Shown here: one piece after another, positions 42,707 through 50,464 of the stretch
Numbering within the stretch: position 1 is the first letter of the stretch
How the letters are laid out: the number at the start of each line of letters is the position of its first letter
NCBI GenBank assembly: GCA_934270475.1
Contig: CAKQPS010000001.1
Coordinates: forward strand, 124,001-188,000
Reading direction: 5' to 3'
DNA from: an uncultured Alphaproteobacteria bacterium
GTDB taxonomy: Bacteria; Pseudomonadota; Alphaproteobacteria; RF32; CAG-239
DNA length: 64,000 nucleotides
Position numbers and translations under genes: made by a program
The notes under the pieces: model-generated
Databases searched by the model: none
What the model saw: only the letters and a program-made list of their open reading frames with translations
Told to the model about the DNA's origin: nothing

Positions 42707-43384
42707 ATGAAGTTTTTGATTGCAGATGACCATGAATTATTTTTGCAGGGATTGGATTTTATTTTGCATAAGCAATATCCAGAGGCGGAAACTGTGCTGA
42801 CAAACAGCTATACCGGAATTTTTGAGATTTTGGAAAAACAAAAAGATTTTGACTTGATTATTACGGATTTGGCAATGCCGGGGGCAAATTGGCTGGAAGC
42901 TATAAGCCGTATTCACACGACCTGCGCCGAAGTGCCGATTATTATTATTTCTGCAGTGTTTGATAAAGAAATTTTACAAAAAACCTATAATATCGGCGTG
43001 TCGGGATATATTTCCAAAGCATTTCCAAACAGCATAATCCTAAGCGCCATAAACTTGGTGTTGGCAGGAGGTATGTATATTCCGCCGGAACTGCTGCAGG
43101 TTAATTTGAAAGATAACTCTTTGCCTATTCACGAGCTGATTGCCGATTTGGACGAGAATCCAAAACAAACTAAAGAAAATAAGATATTAACGCCGCGGCA
43201 AACCGAAGTGGTGCAATGTTTGGCAGAGGGGCTTTCCAACAAACAGATTGCTTATCGTTTGGGATTGAGCGAAGGCACGGTTAAAATTCATATTACGCTT
43301 TTGATGCGGGCTTTGGATGTCAGCAATCGAGTGCAGGCGGTGAATGAAGCCCGCCGCTGCGGCTTGCTGAAAAATAAGGAATAA
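42707..43384 (+). CDS. LuxR/NarL-type response regulator
   Basis: 225 residues. The receiver domain (1-120) has the acidic pair in IADDHELF, the phospho-acceptor Asp in LIITDLAMPG (about 57), and Lys in GYISKAF. The NarL-type HTH follows (LTPRQTEVVQCLAEGLSNKQIAYRLGLSEGTVKIHI, about 155-190). It would regulate transcription on phosphorylation. No cognate kinase gene is nearby, so it is an orphan here. It is co-transcribed with rsmE and with the RquA-like gene 10 bases downstream; a link to respiratory control is only a guess. Confidence 0.9.
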   Translation: MKFLIADDHELFLQGLDFILHKQYPEAETVLTNSYTGIFEILEKQKDFDLIITDLAMPGANWLEAISRIHTTCAEVPIIIISAVFDKEILQKTYNIGVSGYISKAFPNSIILSAINLVLAGGMYIPPELLQVNLKDNSLPIHELIADLDENPKQTKENKILTPRQTEVVQCLAEGLSNKQIAYRLGLSEGTVKIHITLLMRALDVSNRVQAVNEARRCGLLKNKE

Positions 43385-43394
43385 GGAGAAATCT

Positions 43395-44111
43395 ATGACT
43401 AAAATTAACAGTCTGCCGCCTTATATGAATATCTTATTTAACCGTCTCTATGCAAATAAAATAGTTTCAGGCGTCTGCGATGATGAAAGAATCGTCAAAC
43501 TATGCCATTTATGGCAAAAAAAGAAAATAATGAAAGATTTGCTCCGCGATGTGGCGAAAAATGCACATGTTTTGCAAATCGGGCTGACTTTCGGCGATGA
43601 ATTGGAGCAAATTTATGATAAAGTTAAAAAGCAGGGCAAGCTCGATGTGTTTGATGTTTCAGATATACAGCTGCAGCGGGCTAAGGAAAAATACGCCCGA
43701 AAAAATATTGAATTAAGCAATTATAACGCTGCTTTGACTTGGGACGAAAAATATGACGTGGTTATCTGCTATAATCTTTTGCACGAATTGCCGCTGAAAA
43801 CCAGACAGCAGGTAATGGATAATGTGCTGAAAAGCCTGACGACCGGCGGCAAGGCTATATTTGTTGATTATGCAAAGCCTTTGTGGTGGCAGATTTTCCG
43901 CTATCCTTTGTTTGTTTTTAACAGGCTGTATAGACCGTTTTGCGAAAGTTTATGGGAGCAGCCGTTGGAAAATTTTAGCTCGCTGAAAGACGGGTTTCGC
44001 TGGCAACATTCTTATTATGGCGGAAAATTGTGGCAAAAAACGGTTGCTGTGCCAAAAATTTTAAGCAATGACGATGTAAGAAAATTAACCAAACTCTTTA
44101 GAGGAAAATAA
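43395..44111 (+). CDS. rquA: SAM-dependent methyltransferase, probable RquA (rhodoquinone)
   Basis: 238 residues, class I methyltransferase fold. Landmarks resembling RquA: N-terminal LPPYMNILFNRLY, then VLQIGLTFGDELEQI (glycine-poor motif I), LDVFDVSDIQLQRAKEKY, YNLLHELPLKTRQQVM, GGKAIFVDYAKPLWWQI, and LYRPFCESLWEQPL. RquA, known from Rhodospirillum rubrum, replaces a methoxy group of ubiquinone by an amine in rhodoquinone synthesis, used with fumarate reductase. The resemblance is from memory of the family; a UbiE/COQ5-type methyltransferase is the alternative. It closes the rsmE unit with a terminator 10 bases on. Confidence 0.65.
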   Translation: MTKINSLPPYMNILFNRLYANKIVSGVCDDERIVKLCHLWQKKKIMKDLLRDVAKNAHVLQIGLTFGDELEQIYDKVKKQGKLDVFDVSDIQLQRAKEKYARKNIELSNYNAALTWDEKYDVVICYNLLHELPLKTRQQVMDNVLKSLTTGGKAIFVDYAKPLWWQIFRYPLFVFNRLYRPFCESLWEQPLENFSSLKDGFRWQHSYYGGKLWQKTVAVPKILSNDDVRKLTKLFRGK

Positions 44112-44113
44112 AT

Positions 44114-44147
44114 AAAACTCCGCTGTTGTGAAAAAGCGGAGTTTTTT
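44114..44147 (+). terminator. Terminator of the rsmE-rquA unit
   Basis: AAACTCCGCT (44115-44124) pairs perfectly with AGCGGAGTTT (44135-44144), with a 10-base loop and a T run. Confidence 0.9.
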
Positions 44148-44161
44148 GCGAATGTATAAAA

Positions 44162-45454
44162 TTAACGTCCGGAATTTTTTTGCTGAAAATATTTCTGCAA
44201 ATCCAAAGTATGGTGCCGCGGGGGCATTTTGTCTGCCTCTTTATGATAATCTTTAATAGCGTCTTGTTTTATGGTTAAATCAGGAGTAGTCAGCTCTTTT
44301 ACATATTTTTCCATATTATATTGGTATTCATCTACTTCCTGCTTAAAGTTTTTATACATTTCGTCTGCGCCGTTAATTCCGCCGATAGCCATCTGTCTAG
44401 CAGCGTCTAAGGTGATGTAGTTGGTTTGATTTATTTCTTTGGCTTTGTTTTTAACTTTTGTTTCTGCCAGCAGTTTTTCGGAACCGGCGCCGAATGCAAT
44501 TTTGGAGGCTACAACTTTTCCGGCATCGCCCAGCTGTAAACAAGAGCCATCACGCTTTCTGGATTGTTTTGCCAGTTTTTCAATACCGTTTGCCACTTGG
44601 TTGGAGCGGGTGTCAATCAAAGGATAGATACCGACAATAAATTCTTTTTGCGCGTTCAGAACATCATCGTAATGTCTTTTGGCGAGGTTTTCAAAGTCTC
44701 TGACAAATGCTGCCGAATAGCGCGCTTCTCCAATGTTGTTCACGGTTATTTTTTTCATTTCTTTAATGGCGTTTTGGCGCTCAGTTGTGCCTTCTAAGCC
44801 GGTTTTGAGCTCTCCGTCTTCATCGTATAGATATTTTTGCACATTTTCCAAGGCTTTTTGGTTGATTTGTGTGTTTCTGATGTATTTGGCGGCAAAGTTA
44901 TGCAAATTTTCATTGTTAGAGCAATAGAGATAGCGCATAAAATATTTTCCCATTGCCGGAGTGCTTTGGAACATAAACATACGGCTGCCGGAAGCATTTT
45001 TATTTACGACATCGCCCTTTTTGCCTTCTCTGGCTTCCATAACTGAAACCAAATCATAACCAGCGATTTTGTCTTTGTCTACGCGTTTTATATTGATGGT
45101 GCTGTTATCGCGCCATTCATCGGTTGACATAACAAATGCGGCTTGCTGATTCATCAAACCGTACGGCAGTTCTTCTAATTCTTCAAAAGTGGTATTATTG
45201 CCGGCAGATGATTTTGCCGCAGTTTGGCTCTTTGCCGCAATTTTAGCTTGTGCCTGAGCCTGCACTTTTGCCAGTTCTTCGTTGGAAATCGGAATTTCGC
45301 GATTTTCAGGAGTAATTAAAATTTCTTTCGGGTCTTCTTTTTGCTGTTTAGTTTTGGGAGATTGAGCAAAAGAGTTTAAGGAGATTGTTGCCGCAAACCC
45401 CATAAATGTCATTTTTAATTTTTCTAACAACGAATCTTTGTTTGGTTTAGTCAT
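44162..45454 (-). CDS. Exported protein, unknown function
   Basis: 430 residues. The N-terminus (LEKLKMTFMGFAATISLNSFAQ) is a signal peptide with an AQ-type cleavage near 30. A Glu/Lys/Gln-rich segment (35-85) leads into a folded helical domain (about 95-400) containing DEWRDNSTINIKRVDKD, RMFMFQSTPAMGKYFMRYL and CLQLGDAGKVVASKIAFG. No family or catalytic motif is recognised. AGGAAAA lies before the start. It stands alone, convergent with the rsmE unit and divergent from lysS. Confidence 0.7.
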   Translation of the reverse strand: MTKPNKDSLLEKLKMTFMGFAATISLNSFAQSPKTKQQKEDPKEILITPENREIPISNEELAKVQAQAQAKIAAKSQTAAKSSAGNNTTFEELEELPYGLMNQQAAFVMSTDEWRDNSTINIKRVDKDKIAGYDLVSVMEAREGKKGDVVNKNASGSRMFMFQSTPAMGKYFMRYLYCSNNENLHNFAAKYIRNTQINQKALENVQKYLYDEDGELKTGLEGTTERQNAIKEMKKITVNNIGEARYSAAFVRDFENLAKRHYDDVLNAQKEFIVGIYPLIDTRSNQVANGIEKLAKQSRKRDGSCLQLGDAGKVVASKIAFGAGSEKLLAETKVKNKAKEINQTNYITLDAARQMAIGGINGADEMYKNFKQEVDEYQYNMEKYVKELTTPDLTIKQDAIKDYHKEADKMPPRHHTLDLQKYFQQKNSGR

Positions 45455-45589
45455 TTTTTCCTCATCTTTATATATACATAGCTAATTCTAGCATAATTCT
45501 GTCTAAAATGCCAGTTTTTTATTGAAAAAAAAATCAGCAGCGTTTATAGTCGGTGATAGTTTAGAATTTAGAAATTTAGGATATAAAAA

Positions 45590-47062
45590 ATGGCAAATGA
45601 AACAAATATTCACAGAGAATCCAGATTGGCAAAATTGAAAACTTTGCAGGAAAAAGGATATAATCCTTATCCGTATAAATTTGTGCCGACAATTTATGCT
45701 GCGGAATTGCAGGAAAAATATAAAGATTTGGAAGCTGGTACCGATACTGAAGACCGAGTTACGGTTGCAGGTCGCGCTATGGCTGTGCGTAACAGCGGTA
45801 TGTTTGTGGATATTAAAGATAAAAGCGGAAAAGTTCAGGCTTTTTGCTATAAAAAGATTTTGCCGGAAGCCGATATGGAATTGTTGAAATGCCTTGATGT
45901 CGGCGATATGGTTGGTGTCAGCGGTTTTGTACGCCGCACCCCGCGCGGAGAATTGACGATTGCCGCTGAAAAATTTGATATTATAGCCAAGTCATTGCAG
46001 CCGCTGCCGGAAAAATTCCACGGCTTGACAGATATGGACGCGCGTTACCGTCAGCGTTATGTTGACTTTATAATGAATGACGACAGCAAAGAAATTTTCA
46101 AAAAGCGCTGCCGCATTACTTCGGCTGTCCGCCGCTTTTTTGAACAGCATGAATTTTTGGAAGTAGAAACCCCGATGCTGCACCCAATTATGGGCGGCGC
46201 TAACGCAAAGCCGTTTATTACTCACCACAACGCGCTGGATATGGATTTGTATCTGCGTATTGCTCCGGAACTTTATTTGAAAAAGCTGGTTGTCGGCGGT
46301 TTTGATAGAGTTTTTGAAATCGGTCGTAATTTTAGAAACGAAGGCATTGATAAAAACCATAATCCGGAATTTACCGGCTTGGAAGCATATCAAGCTTATG
46401 CCGACTATAACGATATGGCTGATTTGATTCAAAATTTGCTGCGTTTTGTGGCGCAAGAAGTTTTAGGTACGCAGACATTGATGATTGGCGACAAAGAAGT
46501 TGATTTGTCAAAGCCATTTGTTCGCAAGTCTATTGTTGATTTGATAAAAGATAAAACAGGAATTGATTTGCTGCAGGCAGAAACTTTGGAACAAGCTCAA
46601 GAAATGGCAAAATCTATAGGTGTTGACGCAGGCGCTTGCAGCTGCTGGGGCAAAGTTGTACAGGAAGTGTTTGATGAAAAAGTTGAAGCTGATTTGATTG
46701 AGCCGACTTTTGTGATGGATATGCCTCGTGATATTTCTCCGCTTGCAAAAACTCATCGCTCAAATCCGCGTTTGGTAGAACATTTTGACGCTTATTTAGG
46801 CGGTATGGAAATCGGCTGCGCTTATTCAGAGCTTTCTAATCCGCTGGAACAGCGTGAACGGTTTGAGGCGGAAGTCGCTGCGCGTGAAAATGGTGATGAC
46901 GAAGCGCAAATGCTAGATGAAGACTTTATTAACGCTTTGGAAAACGGCTTTCCTCCGTCAGGCGGTATGGGAATGGGTATTGACCGTTTGGCAATCTTAT
47001 TTACCGGCGCTGATACAATTCGCGATGTTATCGCTTTTCCGACTTTGAGAAAGAAGGATTAA
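45590..47062 (+). CDS. lysS: Lysyl-tRNA synthetase, class II
   Basis: 490 residues. N-terminal OB-fold anticodon domain (about 60-160: VAGRAMAVRNSGMFVDIKDKSG), class II motif 1 near FLEVETPMLHPIMGGANAKPF, motif 2 VFEIGRNFRNEGIDKNHNPEF, motif 3 GGMGMGIDRLAIL. It charges tRNA-Lys. A one-base gap to the following deacetylase gene suggests one transcript. Confidence 0.98.
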   Translation: MANETNIHRESRLAKLKTLQEKGYNPYPYKFVPTIYAAELQEKYKDLEAGTDTEDRVTVAGRAMAVRNSGMFVDIKDKSGKVQAFCYKKILPEADMELLKCLDVGDMVGVSGFVRRTPRGELTIAAEKFDIIAKSLQPLPEKFHGLTDMDARYRQRYVDFIMNDDSKEIFKKRCRITSAVRRFFEQHEFLEVETPMLHPIMGGANAKPFITHHNALDMDLYLRIAPELYLKKLVVGGFDRVFEIGRNFRNEGIDKNHNPEFTGLEAYQAYADYNDMADLIQNLLRFVAQEVLGTQTLMIGDKEVDLSKPFVRKSIVDLIKDKTGIDLLQAETLEQAQEMAKSIGVDAGACSCWGKVVQEVFDEKVEADLIEPTFVMDMPRDISPLAKTHRSNPRLVEHFDAYLGGMEIGCAYSELSNPLEQRERFEAEVAARENGDDEAQMLDEDFINALENGFPPSGGMGMGIDRLAILFTGADTIRDVIAFPTLRKKD

Positions 47063-47063
47063 A

Positions 47064-48164
47064 ATGAAAAAAATAAAGCGTGTTTGGGTGATTTCGCTGG
47101 TTTTATCGGCAATAGTTTTGCTGGAAGGCATTATTGTTGTCTATGATTTACTGCGGGCGAATCCGGAAAACTATACATTGGCAGAGACGGAAACCAATAT
47201 TCCGGCTCGCGTGGTTGAAATAAAACCGTTTGCATTTGAAAATGGTCAAACCGCAAAAATGTTAGCTGATTTGGATTATGCAGAATCGCTGATGAAGGAA
47301 AATTCTTTGCTTAATCAAATTATTGTGCAGTCAGCGGCATTGAATAACGCAGATGCGCAAGATGCTCAAAAGCAAAAGGATTTAGAAAAGCCGGCAGTTC
47401 AAAATGTAGAAAAAAAAACTGAACAGTCGGTGAAAAATAAGCAGCCGCAGAAACTGTCAAAAGCTATTATCGGCGGACCGGTGATGATTGCGGTGGTGAT
47501 TGATGATATGGGGGTAAGCGTTCCGCATACACGTGATATTCTGAGCTTGGAAAAGCCTATTACAGCATCTTTTTTAACTTATGGCGCGGCAAACAGCAAG
47601 CAAGTTAAAGAGGCTAAAGAAAAAGGTTTTGAAGTGATGCTGCATGTACCGATGATGCCTCATGTTAAGGCTGATTTGGCTCCGGTTACGCTGTCGCCGA
47701 ATATGTCTGAGGATGAAATCAAAAATGATTTTGTGCAAATGCTTGACCGCTACAAAGGCTTAGGCATGAAGGGGGTAAATAACCACATGGGCAGTTTGTT
47801 TACCGAAGACGAAAAAAGCCTTGGCTATGTTATGCAGGTTTTAAAAGAAAGAAACCTTTTCTTTTTAGATTCTAAGACAACCGCAAAATCCGTTGGTGAA
47901 AAAGTTGCGGCAGAATATGGCGTGCCATATATTGCCAGAGATGTCTTTCTGGACAATGAAAACGACTATAACTATATTATGAAGCAGCTCCGCCAAACCG
48001 AAAAGATAGCGCATATGCGCGGCTATGCTGTGGCAATAGGTCACCCGCGCATGCAAACTTATTTGGCTTTGCGGGATTGGATGAAGGATTTGCCGGAACG
48101 TAAAATCAGGCTGGTGCGCTTGGGAGATTTGGTTAAAGAAGTGAATAAAAAAGCAGAAAATTAA
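47064..48164 (+). CDS. Divergent polysaccharide deacetylase family protein
   Basis: 366 residues: an N-terminal membrane segment (8-28), a charged linker (50-135), then a divergent polysaccharide deacetylase (DUF610, YibQ) domain from about 135. Landmarks: VMIAVVIDDMGVSVPHT, ITASFLTYG, EVMLHVPMMP, GLGMKGVNNHMGSLFT, FFLDSKTTAKS and GHPRMQTYLALRDW. It probably acts in the periplasm on peptidoglycan or a related polymer; the activity of this family is not well established. AAGGATTAAA precedes the ATG inside the lysS end. Confidence 0.88.
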   Translation: MKKIKRVWVISLVLSAIVLLEGIIVVYDLLRANPENYTLAETETNIPARVVEIKPFAFENGQTAKMLADLDYAESLMKENSLLNQIIVQSAALNNADAQDAQKQKDLEKPAVQNVEKKTEQSVKNKQPQKLSKAIIGGPVMIAVVIDDMGVSVPHTRDILSLEKPITASFLTYGAANSKQVKEAKEKGFEVMLHVPMMPHVKADLAPVTLSPNMSEDEIKNDFVQMLDRYKGLGMKGVNNHMGSLFTEDEKSLGYVMQVLKERNLFFLDSKTTAKSVGEKVAAEYGVPYIARDVFLDNENDYNYIMKQLRQTEKIAHMRGYAVAIGHPRMQTYLALRDWMKDLPERKIRLVRLGDLVKEVNKKAEN

Positions 48165-48192
48165 AAAAAATTGATTTTATGCAAAAAAGTTC

Positions 48193-48221
48193 TTGACCTT
48201 AGCGAAAAATCCAAGTATATA
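48193..48221 (+). promoter_or_regulatory. Promoter of tRNA-Glu
   Basis: -35 TTGACC (48193-48198) and -10 TATATA (48216-48221) with a 17-base spacer, 19 bases before the tRNA start. It is the best sigma-70-type promoter in this part of the window. Confidence 0.85.
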
Positions 48222-48239
48222 TACGCTTGTTCTTAACGT

Positions 48240-48314
48240 GGTCCCATCGTCTAATGGTTAGGACATCACCCTTTCACGGTGGCAATATGGGTTCGAGTCC
48301 CGTTGGGATCACCA
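48240..48314 (+). tRNA. tRNA-Glu (anticodon TTC)
   Basis: Seven-base acceptor GGTCCCA / TGGGATC (one G-T pair), D arm with AATGGTTAGGA, anticodon loop CTTTCAC with TTC at 48273-48275 on a five-base stem, T arm GGGTTCGAGTCCC, discriminator A and encoded CCA (48312-48314). A terminator follows directly. The 3' flank is repetitive and accessory, which makes this tRNA a possible integration site. Confidence 0.97.
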
Positions 48315-48320
48315 ATAAAA

Positions 48321-48357
48321 AAATAAGCTCTACCCTTGCGGTGGAGCTTATTTTTTT
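48321..48357 (+). terminator. Terminator of tRNA-Glu
   Basis: AAATAAGCTC pairs with GAGCTTATTT (48344-48353) with an inner ACC/GGT extension, followed by a T run; it begins seven bases after the CCA. The second half belongs to the direct repeat listed separately. Confidence 0.9.
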
Positions 48358-48413
48358 ATCAGTAATCCCACGGTGTTTGAACCCATAGATTGGGTTCGAC
48401 CCGCAGTCGGCAG
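48328..48413 (+). repeat. 86-bp direct repeat, copy 1
   Basis: Identical to 48515-48600 except for one base (C at 48371, T at 48558); the offset is 187. The copy includes the terminator stem's right half and a second inverted repeat GAACCCA-TAGAT-TGGGTTC (from 48380). Copy 1 is followed by a GC-rich 101-base segment (48414-48514) that is not repeated in this window. Confidence 0.95.
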
Positions 48414-48514
48414 GCAGACGTGTATGCCGGTTGCGAACTTGTGAGCAAGCCGACCAGGGCGGCGGAGCGAGAGCGGAGCCAATCCCGTTGTCGCCGCAGG
48501 CGATTAAGCCACCT
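48414..48514. other. GC-rich 101-base segment between the repeats
   Basis: This stretch is visibly richer in G and C than its surroundings (for example GGGCGGCGGAGCGAGAGCGG) and contains potential hairpins such as GGTTGC/GCAAGCC. No open frame of support and no known RNA is recognised. It reads as the unique insert of a duplication or as a small structured RNA element. Confidence 0.5.
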
Positions 48515-48600
48515 CTCTACCCTTGCGGTGGAGCTTATTTTTTTATCAGTAATCCCATGGTGTTTGAACCCATAGATTGGGTTCGACCCGCAGTCGGCAG
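48515..48600 (+). repeat. 86-bp direct repeat, copy 2
   Basis: Second copy of the 48328-48413 element. It leads straight into a short terminator-like hairpin GCAGAC (48597-48602) / GTCTGC (48611-48616) with a T run, which copy 1 lacks. From 48622 to 48793 I see only AT-rich sequence with the promoter of the next gene. Confidence 0.95.
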
Positions 48601-48628
48601 ACAGTAAAAAGTCTGCTTTTTCTTTTTA
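48597..48628 (+). terminator. Hairpin-T tract after repeat copy 2
   Basis: Perfect six-base stem GCAGAC/GTCTGC with an A-rich 8-base loop and TTTTTCTTTTT. It would stop any transcript reading through the repeats. Confidence 0.75.
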
Positions 48629-48793
48629 TATCAATAAGTTAATCTAGTTCAGATGTTGTGTTTTTAAAATGTCTATTTGGGAGAATTTTCCGAACTCGTT
48701 TGATGATGTTTCTTTATTTTTCAACAACTTACAAAAGGGTTGATTTTATGGCGCTGTGGGTTTACCATTAAATAAATGTGGTTAGGAGTGTTT

Positions 48794-49366
48794 ATGAAAG
48801 CCTATTTATATACCTATGCGTATGATAAAATCAAACAAGAAGGATATAAATCTCTTGCGATGTTTGATAAAAATAGTGAGCATTGTAAAAATGCTTTACG
48901 AACACATCGGAGTAGTGCGAAATCTGAAAATGACGATGATATACGGGATTATTTGGAGCGGACTTTTGAGGGACGACTGCGTTCGATTTGTGTTATTACC
49001 GAGATTGCTCCGGTAGAAAATTATGCACACCCGTATTTGAATTATCTTGTTTCTCACGCAGATGTTATTTCTTTTGATCTCAATCAACTTATTGCTGATG
49101 GAATTGTGGAAGCGATTTATTGTAAAGATTTGCGGCAAACAGCTTTAACAGATGCAAGTTTTGAAAATATTTATAAGATTGAAAATGTTGATGAGATTGA
49201 TTTGGAACCATGTGATTGGCATTTATGCGAGAAAGAAGAATATAAAAAACTTTCCCCGTGGGCAACAATTAAACATTATATGTTGGTTTTGACAAATGGA
49301 TATATTCCGCCAGAATATATTACTTTGGAAGTTGATAATTCTAAAGCGCGCGAAATTAAAGCATAA
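48794..49366 (+). CDS. Hypothetical protein, accessory region
   Basis: 190 residues starting MKAYLYTYAYDKIKQEGY. The ATG at 48794 has TTAGGAGTG seven bases upstream; an earlier in-frame ATG at 48776 would put that site inside the gene. No signal peptide or membrane segment. Motifs such as SICVITEIAPVENYAHPYLNYLV and CDWHLCEKEEYKKL are not ones I recognise. It lies between the tRNA-Glu repeats and a terminator at 49404, as a single-gene unit. Function unknown; context suggests accessory DNA. Confidence 0.65.
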   Translation: MKAYLYTYAYDKIKQEGYKSLAMFDKNSEHCKNALRTHRSSAKSENDDDIRDYLERTFEGRLRSICVITEIAPVENYAHPYLNYLVSHADVISFDLNQLIADGIVEAIYCKDLRQTALTDASFENIYKIENVDEIDLEPCDWHLCEKEEYKKLSPWATIKHYMLVLTNGYIPPEYITLEVDNSKAREIKA

Positions 49367-49403
49367 ATTAGCTCGGAAACTGTGAGGTAAGCATCACCAA
49401 TAC

Positions 49404-49433
49404 AAACGGCAGGTATAAAAACCTGCCGTTTTT
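49404..49433 (+). terminator. Terminator after the 190-residue protein gene
   Basis: AAACGGCAGGT (49404-49414) pairs perfectly with ACCTGCCGTTT (49421-49431) around a 6-base loop, followed by T. Between here and 49640 I see no supported gene, only short open frames. Confidence 0.92.
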
Positions 49434-49640
49434 CTTTATTTACCAAGCCTTTCAGCGAGCTCGAATGTTCGATTTTTGAAAACCGTCTTTGTTGGCGGTG
49501 CGCACCAAATGGATTGCCACCACTATGCTTGGGGTAAGAGTGTTAAATAAATTAAACCCAAAGATAGAAGAAGTAGGTTTTGTATCAATTTTCGCTTAAA
49601 AACCTTCATGAAGCAGCATAAAAAAGAATTACCAAGTTGG

Positions 49641-50180
49641 TCATTTCTCCTTAATTAGTTTTGTTATTTGTTCATTGCGTGCTTCTAGGTGCAATATGAT
49701 ATTGTTATAAAATGTCCACCATTGGTCTTTCGTTTGCGGTAAAATATTGTCTGCGGATGTCCACTCTTCATCTGTCGGTAATGTTTTTTTATGGTTTTCG
49801 TCCAATAAATCATAAACTGCCGAACAATCTTCAGTTACCCAATTATGTTTACCATCATCTTCTGTTATTACTTCACATCGACACATTCCATGACGTTTAA
49901 TGTTTTTAATATTTTCATTCTTAAATTTCTCACATTGCCTATTCCACACCTTTATATGTGCTTCATAAAGATTGAAGCTATTGATGTCGGGATCAGGCAA
50001 AGCATTGTAATTTTTTGAGTAATTATAAATTTTGGGACAGCCATTCCAAACGTTAATATTTATTTCTTTAAAATTTTTCCAAAATCTGTATCTGTTTTCA
50101 TTTTTACATTTTCCTGAATCATCAGCAAAACATAATTTCATGAATTCTTCTGTAGTATAGTTTTCAAACTTATTTTTCAT
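49641..50180 (-). CDS. Hypothetical Trp/Asn-rich protein, accessory region
   Basis: 179 residues, very rich in Asn, Lys and Trp (YRFWKNFKEININVWNGCP, WNRQCEKFKNENIKNIK, QWWTFYNNIILHLEARNE) with five cysteines (CFADDSGKCK, MCRCEV). No signal or membrane segment. No family recognised. There is no convincing ribosome binding site upstream of the ATG at 50180, only A-rich sequence. Base composition is lower in GC than the core genes around it, in keeping with acquired DNA. Confidence 0.55.
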   Translation of the reverse strand: MKNKFENYTTEEFMKLCFADDSGKCKNENRYRFWKNFKEININVWNGCPKIYNYSKNYNALPDPDINSFNLYEAHIKVWNRQCEKFKNENIKNIKRHGMCRCEVITEDDGKHNWVTEDCSAVYDLLDENHKKTLPTDEEWTSADNILPQTKDQWWTFYNNIILHLEARNEQITKLIKEK

Positions 50181-50464
50181 AACTTTTACTTTTAAACTTT
50201 CGAATTTCTAAATTTTGCATCATAAATCAACTTATTAAAGATGTTGGTATAAATCAATTATCTCACTTTATCCGGTTAATTATCTAACATCAAGTTTTTC
50301 CAATATTTTTTGACAACATTGATGTCTTATAAATGTCGTATTTGTACATAATTTGTCAAATATTTTACATAAAATACAAAAATGCTTTACAAGTGAGTGA
50401 AAATGTGATATATATATAATTGATAGGGTATTATTATTAATTATTTTTATTTTTACTTTTACTT
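50181..50464. other. AT-rich divergent intergenic region
   Basis: 284 bases, strongly AT-rich, between two divergent genes. It holds TTGACA-like and TGTCG words (around 50325-50340), many homopolymer runs and, on both ends, the word ACTTTTACTT (about 50182 and 50453). No gene is supported here. The strong promoter within it is listed separately. Confidence 0.6.
50386..50414 (+). promoter_or_regulatory. Promoter of the foreign-looking gene
   Basis: -35 TTTACA (50386-50391), 17-base spacer, -10 TATATA (50409-50414) preceded by TGTGA. It lies about 50 bases ahead of the gene at 50465, and is a close match to consensus. Confidence 0.65.

Noticed and set aside
48390..48575. A 61-codon frame across the repeats
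   Set aside because: It runs through a terminator and the second repeat copy; Arg/Ser-rich product from GC-rich DNA, no ribosome site.
48240..48600. Integrated element with att sites at tRNA-Glu
   Set aside because: The direct repeat does not include the tRNA 3' end, and no integrase or transposase is present, so a classical island cannot be claimed.
49434..49640. Possible gene remnant after the terminator at 49404
   Set aside because: Only short frames without ribosome site or recognisable motif were found.
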